Of a stretch of 64,000 nt of DNA, positions 30,001-42,000 are shown in pieces (positions within the stretch are counted from its first letter, which is position 1; every line of letters begins with the position of its first letter). The position numbers and the translations under genes are program-made. The notes beneath the pieces were generated by a model, which searched no databases, was not told the DNA's origin, and worked only from the letters and a program-made list of their open reading frames with translations. The stretch lies in contig JAMPIT010000174.1 of NCBI GenBank assembly GCA_026261815.1, forward strand, positions 14,012,001 to 14,076,000, read 5' to 3'. This DNA is from Monarcha castaneiventris obscurior (taxonomy: Eukaryota > Chordata > Aves > Passeriformes > Monarchidae).

Positions 30001-33000
30001 CCAGTACTGCATGATTCAAAATGAGCTGCTGACCTCAGAAGAGAACCCAGCGGGCAAACCACCACATCACAGAGACTTGGCCCTCTGCAGCACTGCTAAT
30101 TGTCCCCTTGTCTGCGGGCACCAAGTGAAGGCAGCTACTCAAGGGCAGGGGAACTGTGCTCTAAGCTTGTGTTAATGATTGACTTTCTCCTAAGCCCCAT
30201 TTCCAGCGTGTTTGGGGAGATGCTGGCCCAGTCCCTGCTGACGTACTCTTTGTCAAAGGGTCACTGCACCTCTGCCACAATCCCAGTAAAACCTATACAA
30301 ACTGTCCCACCCACAAGTGCAGACATTGGATTCGACCCAGCAAATTAACCAAAGACAATCATAAGCCAAATAACCCAAAACCAGACCCAACTTCAGTGCA
30401 GGGAGAGGCAAACCTGACATGAACCTGGATGCTTTGACTCAAACCAGCCCCAAAACCAGCGCGCATCTGTTGTCACTGCATTTCCACAAGACGCTGTTGA
30501 AATTATGACCAGCTCCCTGCTGTGGCTCTATTCCCTAGTGAAGGTTGCAAGCACCAGCATGGTAAAAGGATCTTGATGGGTAAAAATTATGCTTCCATTT
30601 AGGAAGATCCACTAATGGCACCTTGTGCATCTGTCACTGCATTAACAACATCTATTTGAGACTGTGCATAAGGCGGGCAACTGGTGAAGGGAACAGCTTG
30701 CTTACATTAGGAGGTCTGGCTGAAGGGGGACCCTCAGCTTTGTTTCTCTGGAGGGATTGGGATCGGCTAACAGGAAAGTAGATACTTTCTTGTGGGTATT
30801 CACATTTTTGCAGATTGGATTCCTTTTGTATAGGAAGGGAGAGACCTCTCAGATCAACGTGGGAAAAAGGAGTGGGAGACTGTAGAAAAATACTTGGGGA
30901 GCAAATGCAGCATAATTACAGCAATGGTAAAACACATGTGTACATTCCGGAGAGCAGAGCTACGGAATAAAAGATACAAACTCCGGTTCTGGGGTCACTT
31001 TCACCCCCTCCCTCCCAAGAGGCTGGAGTTGCCTCCTTCTGTGTCCTGCCAAGGAAAATAACAAAACTAAATATAAAAATTCAGCAATCTAGAGAGCTGC
31101 TCCAGTGCCCAAAACGTAGGTGTCTAATGCTGTTTTAGGCACTGCTGGTGATCCAAGACATCTGCGTGGGGCTGGCAGATACAGCACCGGACCTGTGTCA
31201 GGCTCCCTCCCACCCAGGGCAGCAGCCAGGGGCCAGGCAGGGAACCCTGGGGCATGGAAAAGGGCACTCCATGCCTACATTTGGGCATCTGAACAGCTTC
31301 CCCAGAGCCCTGTGTGTTTGGACAGTTGGAGTTAATCATCGAAGAGAAACGAGAAACAGAGCTTCCGTTAGCAAACAGCACTGTGAGATTTGGTAGCAGA
31401 GAGGGTAAAATAGAAAAGGATCTGAGCACAGGGGACCGTCCGGCAGAGTCAGAGGGGGAGGATGGGCAGGAGAGCATCCAAACAGAGCAGCTGCCAGCAG
31501 CTCAGAAAAGTTTCAAATTCCTCCTGCGCCACGCCGAAGTTTAGTCATAAATGACAACGGGGGACCTGGGGACAGAGGGATATTTTCTGAAGGGTGTGAT
31601 CTGCTAGCTTTTTAGATTCTTATGTGTTCCACATGTCTGAGCGCCTCCCAAACACGTCCTCTGCACATGCCGTGCAGCACAGCCACGTTGTCCTCCCCAC
31701 CTTGTGGACGGGCATCTGGAAGCACAGAGGGATGTTTTCAGCTTGACCCCAGTTGTTGTCTGTGGGAGTTTAGGCCCCAAACTTCCTTTTCATGCCTTTG
31801 AAGCCAGGCACTTAAAGAGGAGTCAGCCTTCAGCTTCCAGCTTAACCCTTTCACCCCGTGTCTGTCCTCCCTCAGTGGGTAAAATAGTGGGTGTTTCTGT
31901 GCTTCGTTTGGTGTTTACAACTTTCACGCAGCAATTAATATTTCCAGTGGAGGAATAAAATAACCCCCTAAGGACAATGTAACTCAACCTTTCAAACTTC
32001 TCATCTCTCCTGGCCCCCTTCTTCCCCTACCCCCTGCAATGTGGACAGCCCCAGAATATGGGGCAGCTCAGTGCCCTTCTTACTCCCCACCCTTCCTTCC
32101 AAGCACCCTCTTACAGAAAGGAAAAAAAATAGAGGGAAAAAACCAATCTTACTTGGAAACTTTAACAAACAAATATTCTCAATTCTGCTGCCCCTGAAAT
32201 ACCAGCAAGGAGAAAATTTTGGGTCCTCTCTGGAGGTTTGTTTTATTTTCCAGATTTCAGCTCCACCAGCAGCTATATCAGTGCAAATCAAATTACGCCT
32301 CCTGTTTACTTATCTCCAGAGCACTGACACTGGCAACCGAGGCTTATCTCGGCGTGTCAGGAGCCAACGCCTTCCTCGGGGGTAGGACAGGAACTCCACA
32401 GAAGCTACTTGGAGTGGAGAAGGAGCGTAAATCAGGGAAAGCTCTGCTGGCTGTGCTCTCCAGCAGCGAGGCTACGTTCCCCACCTCTGCTGCTTGCCAG
32501 AGGCTGTGCAGGGAAGCCGAAGTCCGAGATGCCCAGGGGGGTGGAGGCTGCCTCCTCCCTGTGGATTAGAAGCCTGGAAGCCAAAGTTTGGATTTCGGCT
32601 TACTCATTTGTAAGGAGGAGGCAGTGGCAGAGCTGCCCGCCGTGGTGACGGTGTGGTGGCTTGCGGAGCTGGCACTGTTTCGCTGTCACCGCGTCCTTCG
32701 CGCTGCTCCTGAGGTCGGTCCGCCCTCCTGCCTGGGAGATGGGCGCTATTTCACGGCAGAGGTGTGGGCACAGGGACCGTGTGAGCGCATCCCAGGAGCA
32801 CGCAGAGCCCTCCAGGGCTGGCCCATGCTGACTTAGGGGCGAGGGCACGCCTCACTTTGCTCCCATGAAAAGCTTCGTGCCTCCGCTTCCCCCTTGGTGG
32901 TAGTGTTTGCTTTGCCCCAGTGCCGCTCTGGGATGCTCCGGCAGGGCAACCTCTGAAACAGAGGCCTGGATACGACCTGCTCATTGCAGTGTTTTGTACT

Positions 33001-36000
33001 GCCGGGAGCACCTGGAGCCTTGGGCATCGCCACCACGAGCCTGACAGCACCTGGGACAGATAAACTGACTCCACTCGGCTCATGCTTGTGCCAGCTTTAC
33101 GTGGATTGCGGGATAAAAGCAGAGCTGGGTATCGCACTTGGGTGGAGCGGGGCGAGACGCCCTCATGGGGGTCTCACCTCCTTCGCCCCGGGGAAAGTCT
33201 GCTGTGCCAGGGGCCGGTGCACCCACCTCAGGTCCCAGCCCTCCAAGGAAAATGTAGTCGAATCCCGGTTTGCCCGGAGTTTGCATGCGTTTCAAGGCGT
33301 TTGGCCGCGCAGAGTGGAACCGGCGCCCTTCCCCGCCTGCCCCCGGCACCGAGCCCTTGGCGGGCAGCAGGGGCCGGGAGGGCGGGAGGGAAGGAGGGCC
33401 GGGGAAGGAGGGCCGAGGGACGCCGCCCGCCCCCGGGGCTGCCCGCGGGTCCGGGGCGGAGCGCAGCGCAGCGGGGCATTCCCGCCGCAGCGCCGGGAGG
33501 GAGCGGCGGGCAGGGCTGGGCGAGGCAGCGCGCCGAGCCGCCTCATCCCCTTCTTCTCCCCGCAGATCTTCCAATGGAGGCAGCTGGAGAACCTCTATTT
33601 CCGCGAGAAGAAGTTTTCGGTGGAGGTGCACGATCCGCGCAGGTGAGCTACGAGAGGGACCGGGCTGAGCCGGGCTGAGCCGGGCTGTGCAGTGCCGAGC
33701 CGGGCTGAGCCGGGTCCTGCCGAGACGCGCTGCCCCCGCCGTTGTGCGGGGCTTGGTAGCTGGGGAACACCTAAGAGAGAGGCAGCGGGTACCAAGCCGG
33801 GGGCTGCTGCTTCCTTTCAGCGGGACATTTCGGCTTCTGGTGTGCGTTTTTGAGGATGTGTTTCCCCTCGGCTCCTAGCGGTATGTTTTTTTCCCCTTCC
33901 CTCTGTTCTGGCACCTTGTGACCCCCGGGACTGTGCAGCTCCGGTGCCCCAGCTGCAGCGCCGGCAGCCCCCGTGTGTGAAAGGGGGGGTTTGCCTTGTC
34001 CCCGTGTTTCACTCAGAGCCCGGAGATGAGCGCCAGATTTTGTACTCACATGCTTTTTTGTAAATAAATATTCAGTAGTGCAACTGAAAGGAATGGCACA
34101 GAACCAGAGTTTTACCGGCAGCCTGGATGAAAGCCCATCAGTCTTTTTGGCACAGGAGTCTTTTTTTCTTACTTTGGAATCCTAATGTGAGAATTTAAGG
34201 GACGGTGCTGCATCCCATCAGTGAGTTCAGCACTGATGGTGTGTTTGTGTTACTGGATGGTTACAGCACACAGCGTGTGCACGGCTCTGAAAGTTATTCT
34301 GACTAAAAGCAATGTTTCGCTTGCACTGTTAAGTATGATACCGCTGATGGAAACCATCTCTCTGCCCAGACTGATTTGATGTGCTGCTGGTAGCAGTGTG
34401 TTTTGCTGATCACCCAGCTGTGATCCTGTTTCACCTGTTTCCCATGCCTATCTGTGTACTAGTAGATGTACTTTTTTTAGGGGAATTTTGCATGCAGTTT
34501 CTATCCTTATTTACCCTGATATGAGCACAGTCACATTGGTACAACAGTGCCTGTCTGCATAGGTGCGTTTTGTTAAAACAAACACCAAGTAAAGCAGCTC
34601 ATGTCATTGTGCAGCTCCAGGTCAGCAGAACCTCAAAGCATGTGCTTAATATTAAGCATGTAAACAGTCGCATGAAATCTAGCAGAGCGAATTCCCAAAG
34701 TTGAGAATACATCGGGAGATCTTCCAGCAGCAAGGTCTGGGGGTAGTGCACTCCTTCCCCCACCGAGGCTCCAGCAGCCGGCAAGGCATCAGAAGCGTGT
34801 GCTCTGAGCCACCAGCAGCCAGGAGCCCCTAAATGTCCTAAGTTCTGGCTGTTTCCTGGAAGGAGCAGTTGCAAGAAAAATAAAGGAAATAGCTCTGGGA
34901 CCTTAAAATCATGGTGACATTTGCAGCTCGATGTCGTGCAAGAAATGTGACCACACAGAGCAACCTCTTTAATTTGTATTTAGATTATAGGAATTAGTGA
35001 CACAGAAGAGCTTCCGTTTTTTATTCCATTGCATTGTTTCTCTGACTCAACACCAGGTGGACAAAGCTGTGCCCCAGGTTGTCAGCCCGGTACTTTCTTG
35101 CCACAAGGGAATTAGCTTGATTTGGTTTTGTATAATTTCGATTGGTTTTTGTATCCAGAGTGCCACCATCCAGGTGGAACTGGTACTCGGGCTGTAATGC
35201 AGCACAGCACGTTGCAGTGGCGTGGTGGGAAGACAGCTCGGGTTGTAGTCTCCCAGCCAAGTGGGATGGACTCCTGTGAGGAGTTGTTCAGCATGTGGAG
35301 GCGGAGGAGTAGCCAACGCAGTGCTCTCTCCACATTCCTCTCCTCATAGCCAAACCAGAGCCTGAGTCAGCGAAGCCACAGTCAGGAGAGCAAGCGCAGC
35401 TCCGTGGTTGTGGCCAGGGCTGGGCAGCACAATATGTGTTTTTAAACCCTGCCTCTGCCCATGGCTTCCTGTCCCCAACAAGCCATTTAACCTCCTTTCA
35501 TTGCAGTTACTTACCCCATAAAGGAGGAAAATGATACATTTTAGGGGCTATCAACAGGGTTAATTCCATAGCACATGTTGCGTGCATGGAGGGAAGTCAT
35601 GGAAATACACCCATGGGCCATCTCTCTCAGGTCTTCAGACACAGCTGTGAAAAGCAAATCTGCAGATGTCTGCAGACGTTCTGATGGAGTCTGCTGTTCT
35701 GATGGGAAACATGTACAGGTTCGAAAAATTTTAAAAAAATTAGAAATCACTGCTTTTACAGTAAGAAGATGAATGGTTTGCAGAGTATGTTTCTAAGAAT
35801 TCAGGAGTAACTGCATTTGAACTGAATAGGATGACACCAGGATTAAGGCTTCAGCCCATGCTTGAGTGCCTTATTGCCTTAGAGCCTTATGTGCCAGTGT
35901 GCTGCAGTGGTTTGTCTCCCTAGACCAATACAAAGCATCCAGAGTTGGATCTACTCTCCAGTCTCAACTTCAAGGACACCTCCCAGCACAGCCTTCATTC

Positions 36001-39000
36001 CCTGTCCAGTGACAGGAATGAAGCAGCCCAGCACCATCAGCCACTGTCCTGTTGCATTCATGGAGACTTTTCTCACAAGAATACTCCTAATGGGACAAGG
36101 TCTCTAGCACCATTCACAAGGAAAGGAGTCAGCACAGCGTAACACTGAAACATGAGATCCCAGTTGTTTCAGTGCTTGTTTGCCTTGGCCACAGCTGTTT
36201 TCTCAGAAATTTCACTCTGATTTGTAGCTCCTTAATTTGACTTCAACACATTTTGAAGCACTGAAAAGGCCCTGACGCAATGGCTGTCAGCCCTCTCCCA
36301 GACTGAATGTTGCCAGCAGTTCTCATTTTGCTGCAGAGTTTTGGTTTCTTTCATTCTTGGCTCTGTCACAACTTTCTTCAGCTGTTCACCCCTCCATATT
36401 CACCTCCAACTTTGGATAAGGCAGTAGCCTACAAGCACCAGAAGAGAGGTGGACAGTGCATATACAGGTGGGGAACCTTAGCAGGCTTGAGAACTTGTGA
36501 GTGCTGGTGAGAGAGTTGAGTCTCCCTTGCACAGCACCACAGAGCTCCTGGGTTGTCCTGCAGTGTCACCTCCACACCTGCATGGCTCAGAGTCCCTGCT
36601 GACTGTGCACTGTGGCAGCCCCTCTGCAGCACCCCTGCTCCCCAGGCTGTCTCTTGCACTGGTCCCTCTTCATCATCCATGTCCCCAAAAGTGTCATGTT
36701 TCTGAGCAAGTCTCTGTACCCATGTCACATCATTTCATAATCCTACTCCACCACAATACTCAACAGACTGGAGAGGAGGCCCTCATTTATTTGGGGCTCT
36801 GTCGGTCAGTGGTGTGGTTTATTCCAGCCAGAGCTCCACCCCTGCAGTGGGAAGAGTTCCACAGACCAGGATGCTGAGAGCCTGGATGTGTGCTGTGCTG
36901 GTGTCAGGGGCACTGCTGGTGGGGTTGCTTTTGAGGGATGGGGAGGAATAATCAAGCAGGTTTGTACAGCTGTGAAAGCATGGGGAAACCTAACCTGTGT
37001 TTTTTTGCTAATGTTTGGGAACAATTGGGAGTCCCAGAGAGGAAACATTTAGCTCTTATTTTTCCTGTTTTTAAATCTACTCAGCTAATCACTGAGTCCC
37101 ATTCTTCTCTCCAGGGCACTAGGCAGCCCCCTCTGAGCCTCACAACTCCCTGCCCCCATACCATGTGGCAAATCCTGCTACATCTGTTTACAAGTGAGGA
37201 AATCAAAGTTCCTGAAGAGTTTCTCTCACATTTTATGAAGTAGCCATTGATCCTGTGGATCTTCAGTTGTTACCTGGGTCCTGATATTTGAGAGCCACTA
37301 TCCAAAGCCGGAGGTAGTGGAGAGTGTAAGGACTTAGCCTCAGATGTCTCTGCATGTGATGAGACACAGAGGATTCACGCAGTCTTTGACCTTGGTGATT
37401 CCCCTGGGATATGCAGCAAGTCAGCATCAGCTCAGCCAAACCCAGGGATACAGTCTGAGCTGGACAAACTGGATGATCTTTACTGTTAGTCCTCTAGAGC
37501 TTGCTATCCTGAGGAGATATTTAAAGTAAATGATCCCATGGCTTGATTGGATACTTATTGCTGGTTTCTAAGCATCTTTTCCTGTTAGCACAAGGGTTTA
37601 CAGAGTAAAGACAGCAGCTTTTACTATGAGATCTGTGACAGGTTCTGCCATAGAGAGCAATCTGGTGAAACCTTTGTGTAACCCCAGTTCATTTTTTTCT
37701 CCTCTCCAGGGCATCTGTGACCAGGAGGACTTTTGGGCATAGTGGCATCGCTGTGCATACGTGGTACGCCTGTCCAGCACTAATAAAGTCTATCTGGGCT
37801 ATGGCCATTAGTCAACATCAGTTCTACCTGGACAGGAAGCAAAGCAAGGTGAGCATGGGAAGTGCACGTTGTGGTGGGTGAGTCCTTCTCACTCCCCCTG
37901 TCCCAGCCAGGTCAAGTCCAGATGGTGGCTTCTTTCCTGTCCTCCCTTTCTACTCAAGATCAAAAAAAGGCAGAGCGACTCAAGATACTAGCTAGTCTTG
38001 ACCCAATTGAGAAAATTTATATTGAATTCATGCCTATGGGAGTAAGGATTGAGGAAAAGGTTGTATTGAACTGTGGCCAAATTGAAGGAGCCAAAGTTAG
38101 CAAGCAGATACGCTCACATCCCTGTCTGGATGGTTTCCACATCTTGAACTCCGTCATAAAGTTAGGGCAGCTTCCCAATAACTGAGTTCAAAGTAGCTTC
38201 ACAATCTACAACTGTTTCTGGATTCTTCTTGCTGTCCTTTGCTTTTTACTGTTGTATTTCCCTAGAAATGAGGGGTAGGGATATTATTTTAGGAGGGGGG
38301 CAGGAGGCTTGACAGCCTGGCCATACAAGGAGCTATCACAATCTGCTGCTGCACAAAGGGCCACACAATACACAAAATAAACCACCTTGAAACAAGAGGA
38401 GTGTGTGTTCTCCCTCTTAATTCCTTTTATCAGTAATTTTAGGCATACCCAGAGCAGCAGGAGATCACTTTGATCACTTTGAGATTACTTTGATACAGAG
38501 AAAAGACTTCTCATGCAGACTTCCCTCTCCATATGAGCACACTGGCATAAAGCTTCACAGAGAAGACAGAGCCTGTATTGAGTGGGTACCTGCATTGGCC
38601 CTCATCTCTGGTAAAGTGGCAGAATGTGCAGGTGATGATCCTCCAAACACCTGAAACAATCTTAATATCTTGCTATTTTTGAAAGCACTGTGTGCATTTT
38701 CAGGGCGGGGCTGCTCCCTTATTTGCCCAGGCCCTGGCCCTATCAGGTCCCTTTATGAATCAGTTCAGCCCACTAAACTGGCAGAAAAGTATTACTTTTT
38801 CCTGCTTTTCTTTATTGCATTATTTTTTTCTGCCAGTCAAATGAATCAAGTTGGCTTTCTGGAATTAAGTGGAGGGCCATGAGTATGCTGTTAGTCCCAC
38901 TTGTTCTAAGCCCTTCTGACATTGCTTTCCCCATCATGAGCTCTGTGACTTTATTGGGTTGACTTTTGGATGGCTTGGGCATGGTTGCACCCACTTTGGC

Positions 39001-42000
39001 CATGTTTCATCTAATGCAATTTCACCTTAGTTGCTGTAAGCTGTATTGAATTTAGGGATGTAACCAACTTCCCAGCCCTGCCTAAGTGCCAGCTGTAAAT
39101 ATGGACAAAATTGCATATTTGCTGATACCAAGGGATGCCTTCCTGTCCCCCTGCTCTGCTCAGGACCTTCAGGGCAGTGCACAGTCCTCTCTGTCAACTC
39201 AGAGATGTATTCCAAGCAAACAGAAGTTTATTTTTCATTGCTTTTAGCCAGATGGATTTGCTGATATTTGCAAGGTATTTAGGTCACAAGCAGCCAACAA
39301 ACAAAAGGAGATTCCCTCCTCCTCCTATTTCTTTGGTAAGAAACTGGGTCTCTGAAACACCCAGGACTTCCCTTCGGTGACTCCTTTTGTTGTTGGCAGA
39401 TTGTGTTTCAATCTGATCTCCCCTCTCTCACACTCCTACAGGCAGCACCACCCACCAGCCCTCGTTTGTCAACCTGTCACGTCTGTAACCATGTCAGCAT
39501 GCTTTGTCACAATAATCCCAGTGGTCATGCTGAGGCTTTGAAGTTAAGGCGTACAAATATTTTTTGTCCCTTTCTCTTAAGGGAACTGGTATTTTCGTCT
39601 GTTGTCCTCATCTTTGACGTATTGACACTGTCAATATTGATAGATCCATCAATTTTAATTGATCTGTTCGGTTCATCCTGCTGGTCACTTCAAGGACACT
39701 GTGCTCATATGAGCTTCACTTTGGAAAACTAGTAAATCATATCCCAGAGTGGGATGATGTGAAATGTCTTTGGTTCAGCTCTCAGGGGCCTAGACAAACA
39801 TTTATTGAGTTTCAGGTCGCATGGGTTTGCAGCCCCTTAAATCTCAGGCCCCACTTCAATTGAATCCTCAACTTCAAAGCAAAACTTAGATATTCCTTCC
39901 TTTCATGTCCAAACTTGGCATTTCATATCATTTTGACAAAAGAAAGAAAAATAAAAACAAACTTAGAGGAAAAAGCCTGCTGGAGCTCACTGCAGCTGAA
40001 CGTTTGCTCCAGTGATGTAGATTAGATGGTGGGAGATGTGACATAATGATAAAGAAAGCTTGAACTCTGTGCTCCTCACATAACTGGGCACCAGTTGGAT
40101 CTGGACCAACAGCTCCACTGGAAAGAAAACCCTTCATTTGATTTTAAAAAGAAAAAAAATCCACTTTGCCTGGATTCTGACCCTTTTGCAAGTGAGGTCC
40201 CAGACGTTATTGCAGCCTCACTCCGTGCTGAACTCCTGCCAGCTCTCTAGGTTCCCAGCGTCTCACTCCCCACTGATCTGTCTCTCTCTCCGTGCAATTG
40301 AAGCGTAACATGGAGACTGAAAAGATCCCCAGCTTCCCAAGTGAGCTTGTCGGCATGCAGAACTCCTGTCAGCTTCCCTTTTTTTTCGGGAGACAGATGC
40401 AGCAGGACTTCAAGGCATGTCTTTGCTCTGGTGACTGCACTGAGTCAATCAAACGTTTGGCCTAGAAACCTTGAGAAGTCCCATTTTGTGGGAATTTTCA
40501 ACAGCACGTTCCTCCAAGTGCAAGGCTTTTTGGCTGAATGAACTGGTAGAAAATAGGCCAAGGGTTTCAAAGAATCACCTCCAGCAAAGCCCCATCACTG
40601 CAGCAAGAGGGATAAATTCATCCCTAGTGTCCATCTTCTTCCTCATTTCACTTATGGATTTTTCTTCCCCCTCTGACCCTGTCAGAACAGCACTGGGTAT
40701 CAGTTTGGCCCCATGCTTTGAAACAACTCATGAATGAGCCAGTCTTCCTCCATCTAAATGAGACTTGGCAGGTCTGCTCTAAGTGCTTTAAAATTTCTGA
40801 GCCTGGAGGGACTGCGGGGCTCGGGGGAGCGCTAATGGGGTGTAACCCAGCTTTGCAGTGCTGTGCTGCAGCACACAGCCTGCTCAGGCCTCGCGCTGGC
40901 TGCTGCTCAGTGGCGTGTGTGAAATGAGCTGTTGGTCTGATTCCTGCTGCTGCTGAGAGCCTGTCCAATGCAGGAGACCACCTGACGCTGACTGGCATTG
41001 CTGTAGGCAGCAGAGGCAGCAGGGACTGAGCAGCAAGGAAGGTTAACCCCATCCCTTCCAGGAGATGTTTCATCCGCACTGTTCAGTGCAGGGCACCATT
41101 AGCACAACTGTGATCAGATCTAAAACCTTCTCCTGTATCTTCTGCAGGTTTGAATTGTACCCTCTGTGGAGGAAGCTCACTCTGCCCTGCTAATCCTGTC
41201 TGTTTTTCCTCTCTTCTGGCTTCAGGGATGCCAGGCTTTCATTTTATATCATCTTTTCGTTGGCCCTATGTAGGGCACACTTCCAGCCAGTGCTGGCTTG
41301 GCCAGAACCACAACAGCACCCAGCAGCCACATTGCCTTCACTCAGCACTTTGGCTGGTGCCCAGTCAGACAGGTAGAGCCAGAGTGTGCCCTAATTTGTG
41401 TTCTGAAAACGAATGGAAATAAACTGCAGGGCTTCTTGCTGTAACTATCGTACAAAACCAGGAAAACTTCATGGAGCAGGAGGATCTGTCTGTGAAAACT
41501 TGGGGTTTGTGCCTTTCTGAGGCATGCACTGCCAGGACTCAGTGTGTTGGGTCAGGCAGACACTGGATTTGATCAGTATTGCTGTTTCTGGGGTTATACA
41601 AGGTACGCATAACCCTACATGTATGTATGTACATATACAGCATATATACACCTGCAGGGGATTTATCAGCAGGACAAAGGCAGTTGCAAGGCTTGTTACC
41701 GCCAAAGGTCTGGCATTGCAGCAAGACAGCAGTTCATGCTTAGGCTAATCAAGACTTCAGTAGAAGGAAATCTCATTAGATAAAAGCAGTGCTTTTCCTC
41801 CTCACCTGGAACTATCCTTCCAGAGCTGCTGTGGTGGCAAAGTCCACTTTACACCCGCCACGTTCCTTTGAAAGTGGTGTTTCCCTAAACCACTGTGCTA
41901 GAAAGTTCTCCCTTTACCGAGATCCCACTGATCACTGGCTCTTTCCCCCCTCCCATCCCTTCTCCCATTGGCTCCTGTTATGGCACTGACCCTTGCCTCT

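Larger units (their letters stand above)
19098..33565 (+). other. FRMD4A: Largest intron (14.5 kb)
   Basis: GTAAGT donor, CCCCGCAG acceptor. It contains two CR1 LINE remnants (27675-27765 and 28205-28550), both antisense to FRMD4A. The last kilobase becomes strongly GC- and CpG-rich with a G-run cluster. Between 19.1 and 27.6 kb and between 28.6 and 32.6 kb I see only unique sequence. Several chance ORFs overlap 28.8-29.1 kb on both strands, with no family similarity recognised. Confidence 0.85.
32630..33760. promoter_or_regulatory. Intragenic CpG-rich block (CpG island) around the 33566 exon
   Basis: CpG density rises sharply from about 32.63 kb and peaks at 33.29-33.76 kb. A GC box (GGGGCGG) lies at 33453-33459, with many CGCG/GCCG runs. 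The flanking intron is CpG-poor, so the change is local. An island inside a gene may be an alternative promoter, an enhancer or an unmethylated exon cluster. The sequence alone does not decide. No TATA box and no in-frame ATG upstream of the exon were seen. Confidence 0.6.
33643..37709 (+). other. FRMD4A: Intron (4.1 kb)
   Basis: GTGAGC donor, TCTCCAG acceptor. It starts with the tail of the CpG island and a 10-bp minisatellite, and contains a short perfect-stem hairpin at 35993-36023. The remainder shows no recognised repeats or genes. Confidence 0.85.

Noticed and set aside
33080..33631. Long minus-strand ORFs opposite the CpG island
   Set aside because: They are shadows of GC-rich sequence with few stop codons. 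No ATG-led, family-like or splice-supported structure.
32984..33646. A 220-codon open frame running in frame into the 33566 exon, suggesting an alternative 5' exon
   Set aside because: It opens only from a TTG codon, with no in-frame ATG. The Arg/Pro/Gly/Ala-rich translation is what GC-rich DNA gives by chance, and the exon has a normal acceptor.
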